A DNA stretch of 31,391 bases from an uncultured Collinsella sp. Lineage in GTDB: Bacteria > Actinomycetota > Coriobacteriia > Coriobacteriales > Coriobacteriaceae. The stretch is taken from NCBI GenBank assembly GCA_900547835.1, contig URIJ01000004.1:1-31391 (forward strand). The letters are read 5' to 3'. Below, piece by piece: positions 1 through 8,755 of the stretch. The number at the start of each line of letters is the position of its first letter. Positions within the stretch are counted from its first letter, which is position 1. Position numbers and translations under genes: made by a program. A model generated the notes under the pieces. That model was given only the letters and a program-made list of their open reading frames with translations, ran no database searches and was not told the origin of the DNA.

Positions 1-239
1 AGCAGGACTGTAGAGCAGGAAACTTCATCAGTGCCCGCCCCACGGGAAACCGGCGGGATAGACCAGTTCAGATGGGGCTTTGATGCATGGGTGGTCTGTT
101 GTTGTGCAAATGGGTATCATACTGTGGTTACTGCATCGACTCTGCGATGCATGTTTGTACGTTCCCGACGGTCGGTTTGCCAGAAGCGCCCCGTCGGTTG
201 TTCCAGACCCGTTTCGAAGAAAGGAAACCACACTAACCT
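1..239. other. Leader region upstream of rnj, no complete gene
   Basis: No convincing complete gene is seen. Bases 2-13 read Ala-Gly-Leu-stop on the plus strand and could be the last codons of an upstream gene; dapA often precedes rnj in actinobacteria, but four codons prove nothing. Two hairpins are possible: CCCGCC (34-39) with GGCGGG (52-57), and CCGACGG (165-171) with CCGTCGG (191-197). Neither is followed by a T run, so neither is a clear terminator. The second would lie in the rnj leader. A ribosome binding site (gaaaggaaa) lies just before the rnj ATG at 240. Confidence 0.4.
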
Positions 240-1910
240 ATGGCAGCTAAAAAATCATCTCCCTTGAAGATCATCCCGCTCGGCGGCCTTGATGGCATCG
301 GCAAGAACATGACGGTCTTCGAGTGCGGCGACGACATGGTGCTCGTCGACGCCGGTCTTATGTTCCCGGATGACTCCCAGCCCGGTATCGACCTGGTGCT
401 TCCCGACTACACCTATGTTCTGGAGAACGAGGAGAAGCTCCGCGGTATCGTCGTCACCCACGGCCACGAGGACCACACCGGTTCGCTTCCGTACCTGCTG
501 CAGGACCTCAACAATAAGGTGCCCATCTTTTCGAGCAAGCTGACGCTTGGCTTTATCGAGGGCAAGCTTTCTGAGTTCCGCATCCGCGCACCCAAGTTCC
601 GCGAGGTCAAGGGCGGCAGTCATGTCAACCTCGGCGGCATCTCGCTCGACTTCTTCTCGATGACGCACTCCATTCCCGGCGCTCTGGGCGTGTTCATCCG
701 CACCAACCAGGGTACCGTTATGCACACCGGCGACTTTAAGCTCGACCAGACGCCCATCGACGGCGTCACGCCCGACTATGCCGCTATCAGCCGCTTTGCC
801 AAGCAGGGCATCGACCTGCTGCTGTCCGATTCCACCAACGCCACGGTCCCCGGTTTTACCAAGTCCGAGGCCGAGGTTGGCCCCAATCTGCTGCATGCCA
901 TCAAGAATGCTCCGGGCCGCGTGTTCGTCGCGTCGTTCTCGAGCCACATCCATCGTCTGCAGCAGATCTGCGACGCCGCCCGCAAGTGCGGCCGCAAGGT
1001 TGTCGTGACCGGTCGTTCCATGCTCACCAACACCCGCGTGGCGCGCGAGCTCGGTTATCTCAACATCGATGACGCCGATATCATCGATGCCTTCGATATT
1101 GACAACCTGCCCGACGACAAGATCGTCGTCATGTGCACCGGTTCGCAGGGCGAGCCGCTGTCGGCCCTGTCCCGCATGGCCAATGGCGAGCACAAGACGC
1201 TCTCCATCCACGAGGGCGATACCGTTATCCTTTCGGCAACTCCCGTTCCTGGCAACGAGAAGGCCGTCCAGCAGGTCGTCAACAGCCTGGCCAAGCTCGG
1301 CTGCGACGTGTGGGATAAGAACCGCGCCCTCGTTCACGTTTCCGGTCACGGTAGCCAGGAGGAGCTCAAGCTCCTGATGGCCATGGCCAAGCCCACGTAC
1401 TTTATGCCGGTTCACGGTGAGGCCGTGCATCTGCGCGCCCATGCCCAGCTGGCCCGCAAGATGGGCATCAAGGACGATCATATCTTTATCCTCGATAACG
1501 GCGACACGCTCGAGATGCGCGGTGGTATCGTCAAGCGCGGTACGCCCGTCGAGTCCGGTGTCGTTTACGTCGACGGCCTGCGTATCGGCGATACCGACCC
1601 CATCGTCCTGCGCGATCGCCAGAAGCTCGCCAACGACGGTATGGTCACGGCCGTTGCCATCGTCTCCCTCAAACACAAGAAGATCGAGGCCATCGAGTTC
1701 TCGGGCCGCGGCGTCTCGTTTGCCATCGACGACCAGTTCTCCGAGGATGCCTCCGCGTCCATTATGAAGACGATCGAGAAGGGTAAGTTTAGCTTTACCA
1801 GCAGCGGTTCCGATGCCATTCGCAAGGCCGTGCGCGATTCGCTCTCTAACTTTATCTGGAGCCGTACGCGCACCCGTCCGATGATCATCCCGGTCGTCAT
1901 GGAGGTTTAG
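240..1910 (+). CDS. rnj: Ribonuclease J
   Basis: RNase J is a zinc-dependent 5'-3' exonuclease and endonuclease of the metallo-beta-lactamase/beta-CASP superfamily, acting in mRNA decay and rRNA maturation in the cytoplasm. The 556-residue length is normal. The signature HGHEDH lies at residues 74-79, with a further metal-site Asp in the HTGDFKLD segment. The beta-CASP part follows at roughly 220-350 (CTGSQGEPLSAL), then the RMMBL motif HVSGHGS beginning at His366, and a C-terminal domain with the usual RNase J sequence. The ATG at 240 has a good ribosome binding site (gaaaggaaa). Its last codons contain the GGAGG that serves ftsK, so the two genes are probably cotranscribed. RNase Y is also encoded in this window, giving this organism both main Gram-positive mRNA decay enzymes. 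Confidence 0.97.
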   Translation: MAAKKSSPLKIIPLGGLDGIGKNMTVFECGDDMVLVDAGLMFPDDSQPGIDLVLPDYTYVLENEEKLRGIVVTHGHEDHTGSLPYLLQDLNNKVPIFSSKLTLGFIEGKLSEFRIRAPKFREVKGGSHVNLGGISLDFFSMTHSIPGALGVFIRTNQGTVMHTGDFKLDQTPIDGVTPDYAAISRFAKQGIDLLLSDSTNATVPGFTKSEAEVGPNLLHAIKNAPGRVFVASFSSHIHRLQQICDAARKCGRKVVVTGRSMLTNTRVARELGYLNIDDADIIDAFDIDNLPDDKIVVMCTGSQGEPLSALSRMANGEHKTLSIHEGDTVILSATPVPGNEKAVQQVVNSLAKLGCDVWDKNRALVHVSGHGSQEELKLLMAMAKPTYFMPVHGEAVHLRAHAQLARKMGIKDDHIFILDNGDTLEMRGGIVKRGTPVESGVVYVDGLRIGDTDPIVLRDRQKLANDGMVTAVAIVSLKHKKIEAIEFSGRGVSFAIDDQFSEDASASIMKTIEKGKFSFTSSGSDAIRKAVRDSLSNFIWSRTRTRPMIIPVVMEV

Positions 1911-1911
1911 T

Positions 1912-4689
1912 TTGGCGCGCGGATCTGCACAAAACGCCAAAGGCAATAAGGCCAATAACCAACCGGCATCTGCTAAGGGTGCCGGTTCCCATCTGCGTGC
2001 CAATAAGGGCCATGAGGCAGACTTCGACGATTTTGAGCCCTTGGTCGAGCCTTCGGCCAATCGCGATATCGCCGGCGTGGTCATTGCCGTTTTGGCGATT
2101 GCGTCCTTTATTGCCGTGATTTCGCCGGCGACCGCACCCGTTACGGCTGCGGTTGCCGGTTTCTACCACCTGGGCTTTGGTCTGGGCGCCTACGTGCTGC
2201 CGATTGTCATTTTGCTGTTTGCCGCCACGCTCTTTTTAGGCGAGGATTCGCCGCTCAACGAGCGCTCTGTTGCGGGCGGTGCCGTGGTCTTTATCGCCGT
2301 CGTCTCCATTCTTTCGCTGATGGTGCCGGGTACGAGCGACTCGTGCGACCTTATGTTCACGCTGCAAAACCTGTCCGCTTCGGGTGGCTACATCGGTGCG
2401 TTTATTGCGAGTGCATTGCAGAATGCCCTGGGTAAGCCTATCGCAATGGTGGTCCTATTGGGTCTGGCCGTCGTTGGCTTTGTCATCATCGGCTTTTCGG
2501 TGGGCGGCGTTTTGCGCTCTGCCCGCGACCGTGCGGCCGATTTTGCCGAGCGCCGTCGTGCCGATGTTAACGCGAGCCCGTGGGGTGACGACGAAGCCCT
2601 GTCGGTGCCCGGCGTTGCCCGTCCGCACCTGAGCATTCTTCGTCAAAAGGGCTCCGATGCTGCCGTGACCACGGTCATGGGCAACGATGTGGACCCGGTT
2701 TTGGACGATGACGACGAGGAAGATGACCCATTTGTCGACGTATCCGAGTCGGTTGAAGCCGAGCGCGCCAAGACCACGCTGCTGCCGCGCCGCCATGCCA
2801 AGAAGGGCAAGGCTGCGCCCAAGCTCAACACAAGCGAGCCCGACCCGTCTTGGTCCGATAGCGAGATTGAGCTCACCGAGGGTGACGACGAGGACGACGA
2901 GGCTCCGATTGAGACCGCAAAGACAACTTTGCTGCCGCGTCGCCATGCTAAGCGCGAACAGGTAACCGGCCAGCTTTCGATGGAAGACGACCCCGATAAG
3001 ATCGACGAGTCCGAGCCGCCGTTTGCCGTGAGTCCTGTCTCGGCAACACCTCAGATTCCCGACTTCTTGAAGCATCCCAAGGTTGCCGATGCGCCTGCCA
3101 CGAGTGCTGTCGAATCGGCTGCGGCTCGTGATGGGGGAGTGGACGACGGCGCCGCAGATAACGAGGGCGAAGAAGAGGACGGCCTCAAGCTTCCGCCGCT
3201 CGAAATCCTACATGCCAACCCGCAGTCGGCTTCTGCCGCGTCTTCGGATAAGGAGCTGGAGCAGACCGCTGAGTCACTGCAATCCACCTTGCTTGAGTTT
3301 GGCCGCAGTGCCCGCGTGGTCGGCTGGATCGCCGGCCCCACGGTGACGACCTTTAAGCTGCAACCTGGCGAGGGCGAGCGCGTGAGCAAGATTTCGAGCC
3401 TCGAGGACGATATTGCGCTTTCGCTCGCCGCCCAGTCGGTTCGTATCTTTGCCCCGATCCCCGGCACCTCGCTCGTGGGCATCGAGATTCCCAACCGCAA
3501 GCGCCAGAACGTCAATCTGGGCGACGTGCTGCCCTATGTGAAGGGCGGTCCGCTCGAGCTTGCCATCGGCCGCGACGCCGAGGGCACGCCGGTCGTCGCT
3601 GACCTCGCCAAGATGCCCCACCTGCTGATCGCCGGTACCACGGGTTCCGGTAAGTCGGTCATGATCAACTCCATCATCACGACCCTGCTCATGCGCGCGC
3701 TCCCCGAGGACGTTCGCTTGATCATGGTCGACCCCAAGCGCGTCGAGCTCGCAGGTTATAACGGCCTTCCGCATCTTTACGTGCCCGTAGTGACCGAGCC
3801 CAAGCAGGCCGCGAGTGCCTTGCAGTGGGCGGTGTCCGAGATGGAGCGCCGCCTGAAGGTCTTCGAGCGCCTGAACGTGCGCAAGATCTCGACCTATAAC
3901 GAAAAGCAGGCCGCCGGCGAGTTTGAGCATTACGATAACCCGCCGCAAAAGATGCCCTACCTGGTCATCATCATCGACGAGCTTTCGGACCTGATGATGG
4001 TTGCCGGCAAGGACGTCGAGGCGTCGATTGTGCGTATCGCCCAGCTGGGCCGTGCCGCCGGTATCCACCTTATCGTGGCGACCCAGCGTCCGAGCTCTAA
4101 CGTGGTGACGGGCCTCATCAAGGCAAACATTACCAACCGTATCGCCTTCAACGTCGCAACGGGCATCGACTCCCGCGTCATCATTGACCAGATGGGTGCC
4201 GAAAAGCTCACCGGCTTGGGTGACATGCTGTTCTCAAAGGTCGACTGGGGCAAGCCCCGCCGCATCCAGGGCTGCTTTGTTTCGGATGACGAGATCAACG
4301 AGATTGTCGAGTTCGTTAAGTCGCAGAGCGAGCCCGACTACCACGAGGAGATTCTGTCCGCCGTGGCGCCCGCTTCCATGTCCATGGCTGGTGGCGGCAT
4401 TGTCCGCACCGGAGTCGCCGAGCCGCAAGACGATGATCCGCTCATTTGGGAAGCCGCCCATATTGTGGTGGAATCGCAGCTGGGCTCCACATCTGGCCTG
4501 CAACGCCGCCTGAAGGTTGGCTATGCGCGCGCCGGGCGTATTATGGACATGCTGGAAGAAAAGGGTGTCGTCGGACCGCCCGACGGTTCCAAGCCGCGCG
4601 AGGTTCTGCTGGATGAAGAAGGCCTTGCCGCGCTGGAATCCGTCGACGCCGAGATGGCACGTGAAGATCGTGAGTTTGGAGGATTCTGA
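1912..4689 (+). CDS. ftsK: DNA translocase FtsK/SpoIIIE
   Basis: FtsK is a septum-anchored hexameric ATPase that pumps DNA during chromosome segregation and dimer resolution. The 925-residue protein begins with four predicted membrane segments (about residues 60-210), followed by a long acidic, disordered linker (about 220-440), the FtsK alpha/beta motor, and a C-terminal gamma winged-helix domain from about residue 841. Walker A GTTGSGKS is near residue 575 and Walker B LVIIIDEL near 684. The start is a TTG at 1912, supported by GGAGGT at 1901-1906 inside the rnj 3' end. An ATG is not available before the first membrane segment. The linker holds two near-identical copies of AKTTLLPRRHAK at residues 286-297 and 336-347. 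The stop overlaps the next start (TGATG), implying translational coupling to the RodZ-like gene. Confidence 0.96.
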   Translation: MARGSAQNAKGNKANNQPASAKGAGSHLRANKGHEADFDDFEPLVEPSANRDIAGVVIAVLAIASFIAVISPATAPVTAAVAGFYHLGFGLGAYVLPIVILLFAATLFLGEDSPLNERSVAGGAVVFIAVVSILSLMVPGTSDSCDLMFTLQNLSASGGYIGAFIASALQNALGKPIAMVVLLGLAVVGFVIIGFSVGGVLRSARDRAADFAERRRADVNASPWGDDEALSVPGVARPHLSILRQKGSDAAVTTVMGNDVDPVLDDDDEEDDPFVDVSESVEAERAKTTLLPRRHAKKGKAAPKLNTSEPDPSWSDSEIELTEGDDEDDEAPIETAKTTLLPRRHAKREQVTGQLSMEDDPDKIDESEPPFAVSPVSATPQIPDFLKHPKVADAPATSAVESAAARDGGVDDGAADNEGEEEDGLKLPPLEILHANPQSASAASSDKELEQTAESLQSTLLEFGRSARVVGWIAGPTVTTFKLQPGEGERVSKISSLEDDIALSLAAQSVRIFAPIPGTSLVGIEIPNRKRQNVNLGDVLPYVKGGPLELAIGRDAEGTPVVADLAKMPHLLIAGTTGSGKSVMINSIITTLLMRALPEDVRLIMVDPKRVELAGYNGLPHLYVPVVTEPKQAASALQWAVSEMERRLKVFERLNVRKISTYNEKQAAGEFEHYDNPPQKMPYLVIIIDELSDLMMVAGKDVEASIVRIAQLGRAAGIHLIVATQRPSSNVVTGLIKANITNRIAFNVATGIDSRVIIDQMGAEKLTGLGDMLFSKVDWGKPRRIQGCFVSDDEINEIVEFVKSQSEPDYHEEILSAVAPASMSMAGGGIVRTGVAEPQDDDPLIWEAAHIVVESQLGSTSGLQRRLKVGYARAGRIMDMLEEKGVVGPPDGSKPREVLLDEEGLAALESVDAEMAREDREFGGF

Positions 4690-6200
4690 TGGCTGCACGC
4701 TTTGGTGACATGCTGCTCGAGCAGCGTCGCCGAATGGGCCTTTCCATTCAGCAGGTCGCCAACACCATCAAAATCAGGCCGCAGATCATCGAGTTTTTCG
4801 AGACCGGTAACTTTGCTTCGATGCCGCCGCGCGGCTATGCGCAGGGCATGATTTCGAGCTATGCTCGCTTTTTGGGCCTCAATCCGCGCGAGGTCGTCAA
4901 TGCCTACTTTGACGACCTGATGGCATACGAACGCGAGACGTCGCAGCAGGGCGGTCGTTTCCAGGACGCCGCCGGCTACGTCAATTCGCGTTCCTCGGTC
5001 GATAACGGGCGCTTCCTGATGGTTCAGGGCGGTCGTTCGACTCGCTATGGACAGCGTCCTCAGCAGGCCGGTTATATTACCGAGACGGGTTCGGGCGAGG
5101 AGATTCGCTCGCAGCGTGACCGGTTCCGCAGTACGCCGATGCCCGAGGACCGTGCACTTCCCGCTGCCCGCGGCGTGGCGCGTGACCCTCGTGCCGGCTA
5201 CGGCGACGGCGGCTATTCCGATCGTGGCTACCGTGGTGTCTCTGCCGGTCGTGCTCTCGGCGGCTATGCGGACGCCGATGCCACGCAGGTGACGCCGCGT
5301 CTTCGCTCTCAATCACAGCCGTATGGCCAGCGCTCTTCGGCTCCGCGTTCGGTCCAGCGTGGCTATCAAGGCCGCGGTGAACTTGCGCCCCGCTCGGGTC
5401 AGCGCAGCCTTCAGGGCCAGGGTGGCTATCGCGGCCGTTCCGACAGCAATCGTGGTCGTATGCCTCAGGGAGGCGGCCGCAGCAGTTCCAGTCGTGGACG
5501 CGGCGGTTCCCGTACTCCTCAAAACAACGGTCTCGATCCGCGTATCGTCTACGCCGGCATCGGTGCCGTGGCGTTGCTGCTGATCGTGCTCATCGTGGTA
5601 CTTCTGCGCGGCTGCGCATCTTCGACGCCCGAGACCACGCCCGAGACGCCCACTGCTACCAAGATGACGACCAAGAAGTCTTCTAAGAAGACCGAAACGG
5701 TCGACGAGGACGATGACACCGATGAGGCGACGGATGAGTCGACCGATTCGGACGCCACCAAGACGACGGCTAAAAAGGAAGAAAACGAGGTAACGAAGGT
5801 CAAGGTCTCCGTTGCCAAGGGAAAGACCGCCTGGATTGAGGTCAAGGTCGATGGCAAGTCGGTCTATGGCGCCCAGGCGACTGGCCCCTTTGAGCAGGAG
5901 TACACGCCTGAGTCCTCGATCGAGATCACCACGTCCAAGCCTTCCGATGTCACCGTTACCAAGAACGGCGAAAAGGTCCGTTACGATACCAAGACCTCGG
6001 GCGTGGCGCGTGTGACGATCACCGTTCCCAAGAAGGAGACGACTGGTTCCGAGAATGGTGAAAGTTCTGATGGTACCGACACCACCGATGGTACCGACAC
6101 CACCGACGGCACCGATGCCCAGTCCACGGATGGCGCCGATACCGCAACTGACGGCCAGACGCCCACCGATTCTACCGACTATTCGTACGATAGCTACTAA
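4689..6200 (+). CDS. rodZ: RodZ-like cell shape protein (HTH_25, TM, DUF4115)
   Basis: RodZ links the MreB/elongation machinery to the membrane in rod-shaped bacteria. Residues 1-80 form the typical N-terminal helix-turn-helix of the RodZ family (LLEQRRRMGLSIQQVA, then KIRPQIIEFFETGNF and PPRGYAQGMISSYARFLGL). A single membrane helix lies at about 287-306. The extracytoplasmic part is a Thr/Asp-rich spacer, a DUF4115-like beta domain (about 360-445), and a TDG-repeat tail. Residues about 95-280 are an unusual low-complexity cytoplasmic segment rich in Arg, Gly, Gln, Ser and Tyr (motifs such as GYRGRS, GYQGRG and SSRGRGGS). The ATG overlaps the ftsK stop, with GGAGGA at 4679-4683. In the absence of mreB in the window, the exact role is inferred from domain order. 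Confidence 0.85.
   Translation: MAARFGDMLLEQRRRMGLSIQQVANTIKIRPQIIEFFETGNFASMPPRGYAQGMISSYARFLGLNPREVVNAYFDDLMAYERETSQQGGRFQDAAGYVNSRSSVDNGRFLMVQGGRSTRYGQRPQQAGYITETGSGEEIRSQRDRFRSTPMPEDRALPAARGVARDPRAGYGDGGYSDRGYRGVSAGRALGGYADADATQVTPRLRSQSQPYGQRSSAPRSVQRGYQGRGELAPRSGQRSLQGQGGYRGRSDSNRGRMPQGGGRSSSSRGRGGSRTPQNNGLDPRIVYAGIGAVALLLIVLIVVLLRGCASSTPETTPETPTATKMTTKKSSKKTETVDEDDDTDEATDESTDSDATKTTAKKEENEVTKVKVSVAKGKTAWIEVKVDGKSVYGAQATGPFEQEYTPESSIEITTSKPSDVTVTKNGEKVRYDTKTSGVARVTITVPKKETTGSENGESSDGTDTTDGTDTTDGTDAQSTDGADTATDGQTPTDSTDYSYDSY
6069..6119 (+). repeat. 18-bp tandem repeat in the rodZ 3' end
   Basis: Two identical 18-bp units (6069-6086 and 6087-6104, starting GATGGTACCGACACC) and a third degenerate partial unit encode a repeated Asp-Gly-Thr-Asp-Thr-Thr in the tail of the RodZ-like protein. 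The copy number could vary between strains by slippage. Confidence 0.8.
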
Positions 6201-6226
6201 GCCGCTCGTACGCGAAAGGAAACATC

Positions 6227-6724
6227 ATGGCTAAAGATTCCAGCTTCGACGTCGTGTCCGAGGTCAACATGCAAGAGGTCGACAACGCCTTCCAGCAGAC
6301 CACGCGCGAGATTTCCCAGCGCTATGACCTTAAGGATTCCGGCGCCACGATCGAGCTTTCGAAGGGCGACAAGCTCTTTACGATCAACGCCCCGGCCGAC
6401 TTTGTCTCCAAACAGATTGTTGACGTGCTGAGCTCCAAGCTCATCAAGCGCGGCATCGACCTCAAGGCTGTCTCGTGGGATGCTCCGCAGGCGGCATCGG
6501 GTGGCACCGTGCGCGTGCTCGGCCATATCTTCGAGGGTATCGACCAGGCGACCGCCAAGAAGATCAACAAGGACATCAAGGACCAAAAGCTCAAGGTCAA
6601 GGTGACTATCGAGGCCGACAAGCTGCGTGTTTCCTCTGCTTCGAAGGACGCGTTGCAGACCGTGATCCAGTTCCTGCGCGACCAGGACTACGGCCAGCCG
6701 CTGCAGTTCACCAACTACCGCTAA
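6227..6724 (+). CDS. yajQ: YajQ family nucleotide-binding protein
   Basis: This is a 165-residue YajQ (UPF0234) protein, the usual family length. The start (DSSFDVVSEVNMQEVDNA) and the ISQRYDLKDSGATIEL segment are diagnostic. YajQ proteins have two ferredoxin-like folds, bind nucleotides or RNA in vitro, and in Xanthomonas a relative binds cyclic di-GMP; the function here is not known. The ATG at 6227 has gaaagga 11 bases upstream. It sits 26 bases after rodZ and 27 before rimO and is probably part of the same transcript. Confidence 0.95.
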   Translation: MAKDSSFDVVSEVNMQEVDNAFQQTTREISQRYDLKDSGATIELSKGDKLFTINAPADFVSKQIVDVLSSKLIKRGIDLKAVSWDAPQAASGGTVRVLGHIFEGIDQATAKKINKDIKDQKLKVKVTIEADKLRVSSASKDALQTVIQFLRDQDYGQPLQFTNYR

Positions 6725-6751
6725 TATCAATCGAAAGGACCGCTCTCCAAC

Positions 6752-8101
6752 ATGGATACTCCGTTGGGCTCCGTACTCTATATCACCCTCGGGTGCGCCA
6801 AGAACGAGGTCGATACCGACCGTATGCGTTCGCTGCTGACCGCTGCGGGCTACGAGGAGGCATTCGATCCGCAGGATGCCGATATCGCCATCGTTAATAC
6901 GTGCTCGTTCCTTGCCTCTGCAACGTCCGAGAGCATCGAGACCACGCTCGAGCTTGCCAACGAGGTGCAGGACGGCGTTCGTTCTTGCCCGATCGTCATG
7001 TGCGGCTGCGTGCCGTCACGCTACGGCGACGACTTGCCTGACGAGCTGCCCGAGGTCGCGGCCTTTGTGAAGGCCGACGAGGAAGACGGCATCGTGGCGG
7101 TCATCGATGACGTTCTGGGTGTCGAGCGCGAGATTGCCGCCTATATTCCGCAGGTCAAGCGCACCGTCGAGGGCGCTGTCGCCTACGTCAAGATCTCCGA
7201 TGGCTGCAACCGCTTCTGTAGCTTCTGCATGATCCCGTATATCCGCGGTCGTTATCACTCGCGCAATGCCGAGAGCATTATCTCCGAGGTGCGCGACCTG
7301 GTTGCCGGCGGTGTGCGCGAGATCGTGCTGATCGGCCAGGACACGGGCATCTGGGGTACCGACTTTGCCGACGAGGACCTCGCCGAGGGCTCGCCGCGCA
7401 ATCTGGCGCAGCTGTTGCAGGCCGTTGCTGAGGTGGTGCGTCCTCATAACGTGTGGGTCCGCGTACTCTACCTGCAGCCCGAGGGCATGACCGACGAGCT
7501 TATCGAGACCATCCGCGATACGCCCGAGGTGCTGCCCTATATCGATATCCCCGTGCAGCACTGCGACGCGCGCATCCTCAAGGCTATGCGCCGTTCTGGT
7601 TCGCGCCAGGAGCTCGAGGACCTGTTCCGCGATCTGCGTGAGCGTATCCCCGGCATCGTGATCCGTTCCACGGCCATGGTCGGCTTCCCGACCGAGACCG
7701 ACGACGAGTTCCGCGACCTTATCGACTTTATGGACACCGTCGGCTTTGACTACACGAGCGTCTTTGCCTACTCGCAGGAGGAGGGCAGCCTGGCCGCCAA
7801 GATGGAGGGCCAGGTCGACGAAGAGGTCAAGCTCGAGCGCGCCCAGGAGGCCATGGACCTGGCCGAGTCGCTCGGTTTTGCCGCCACCGCCGCACATGTG
7901 GGCGAGCGCGCCCAGGTGATCGTCGACGGTATCGAAGAGACCGAGGATGGCGCCGAGCTGATCGGCCATGCCTGGTTCCAGGCGCCCGATTCCGATGGCG
8001 CGGTGCATCTGGATGCCAGCGAGGCATCTGTGGGCGATATTCTGACGGTCGAGTTTACCGATAGCTTCTGCTATGAGCTTATCGGCCATGTTGTGGAGTA
8101 G
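6752..8101 (+). CDS. rimO: Ribosomal protein S12 methylthiotransferase RimO
   Basis: RimO is a radical-SAM enzyme with two 4Fe-4S clusters that methylthiolates an aspartate in ribosomal protein uS12. The N-terminal UPF0004 domain starts with LYITLGCAKNEVDTDRM (Cys15), with further cluster cysteines in NTCSF and MCGC. The radical-SAM motif CNRFCSFC places Cys152, Cys156 and Cys159. A TRAM domain follows from about residue 385. GCxKN rather than the GCQMN of MiaB, together with the C-terminal sequence, separates it from the MiaB paralogue at 14735. The ATG at 6752 has a gaaagga site about 13 bases upstream, which is a long spacing. It is followed after 9 bases by pgsA. Confidence 0.95.
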   Translation: MDTPLGSVLYITLGCAKNEVDTDRMRSLLTAAGYEEAFDPQDADIAIVNTCSFLASATSESIETTLELANEVQDGVRSCPIVMCGCVPSRYGDDLPDELPEVAAFVKADEEDGIVAVIDDVLGVEREIAAYIPQVKRTVEGAVAYVKISDGCNRFCSFCMIPYIRGRYHSRNAESIISEVRDLVAGGVREIVLIGQDTGIWGTDFADEDLAEGSPRNLAQLLQAVAEVVRPHNVWVRVLYLQPEGMTDELIETIRDTPEVLPYIDIPVQHCDARILKAMRRSGSRQELEDLFRDLRERIPGIVIRSTAMVGFPTETDDEFRDLIDFMDTVGFDYTSVFAYSQEEGSLAAKMEGQVDEEVKLERAQEAMDLAESLGFAATAAHVGERAQVIVDGIEETEDGAELIGHAWFQAPDSDGAVHLDASEASVGDILTVEFTDSFCYELIGHVVE

Positions 8102-8110
8102 GAGAGCGTC

Positions 8111-8749
8111 GTGGCTAACGAGAGCAATAAGGAACTGACGAGTGTTTGGACGCCCGCCAACATCGTGACGTGCGTTCGCATCGTCTTTATCCCGGTGTTC
8201 ATGATCGTGTCGGCGCTTTCTCACACGAGTGTTGCCGGTACGGATTGGAGCACCTTCGACGGCCCGCTCGCCGCCGCTGCCTTCATTCTGTACGTCATCC
8301 TGTCGTGCACCGATAAGGTTGACGGCTACCTGGCGCGCTCGCGCAACGAGATTACCGACTTCGGTAAATTCTTGGACCCCATCGCCGACAAGCTGCTCGT
8401 ATTCTCGGCCCTGCTGCTATTCTTGGACTTTGGTGCCGTGTCGGTTTGGTCCGTGTTCATCATCTTGTTCCGCGAGCTGCTGGTAAGCGCCCTGCGCATG
8501 GTTGCGAGTGCCGCCGGCGTGGTCGTTGCCGCCGATAAGCTTGGCAAGTACAAGACGGCGACCACGATGGTCTCCATCTGCGGTTACCTGTGCGTCTTTG
8601 CGATGGCCGGCTTGCACCTTGGCCCGCTGGCGCTGACGCTCGGCATCTACTCGGTGTCGCGCTTCCTGTACGCCGTTGCCGTTGTCCTGACCGTTATCTC
8701 GGGCGCCCAGTACTTCTGGAACTGCCGCAAGATCGTCTTTTCGGTCTAG
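8111..8749 (+). CDS. pgsA: CDP-diacylglycerol--glycerol-3-phosphate 3-phosphatidyltransferase
   Basis: PgsA makes phosphatidylglycerol phosphate from CDP-diacylglycerol and glycerol 3-phosphate in the membrane. The 212-residue protein has the complete CDP-alcohol phosphotransferase motif (D-x2-DG-x2-AR-x8-G-x3-D-x3-D) at residues 68-93, beginning DKVDGYLAR and ending DPIAD, and several hydrophobic helices. The start is a GTG at 8111, with GGAG just after the rimO stop. The order rimO/pgsA/cinA/recA supports this being the housekeeping PgsA. A second, more divergent family member lies at 28956-29660. Confidence 0.93.
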   Translation: MANESNKELTSVWTPANIVTCVRIVFIPVFMIVSALSHTSVAGTDWSTFDGPLAAAAFILYVILSCTDKVDGYLARSRNEITDFGKFLDPIADKLLVFSALLLFLDFGAVSVWSVFIILFRELLVSALRMVASAAGVVVAADKLGKYKTATTMVSICGYLCVFAMAGLHLGPLALTLGIYSVSRFLYAVAVVLTVISGAQYFWNCRKIVFSV

Positions 8750-8755
8750 GTTCTG

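Noticed and set aside
2..13. Possible tail of an upstream gene (Ala-Gly-Leu-stop)
   Set aside because: Four codons cannot identify a gene; dapA would be expected only by analogy with other actinobacteria.
255..2084. 609-codon open frame on the minus strand opposite rnj
   Set aside because: It is a mirror of a high-GC coding strand; the plus frame encodes a complete RNase J with catalytic motifs, and the antisense product resembles no known protein.
7016..8224. 402-codon open frame on the minus strand opposite rimO
   Set aside because: Antisense shadow; the plus strand carries RimO with all cluster cysteines.
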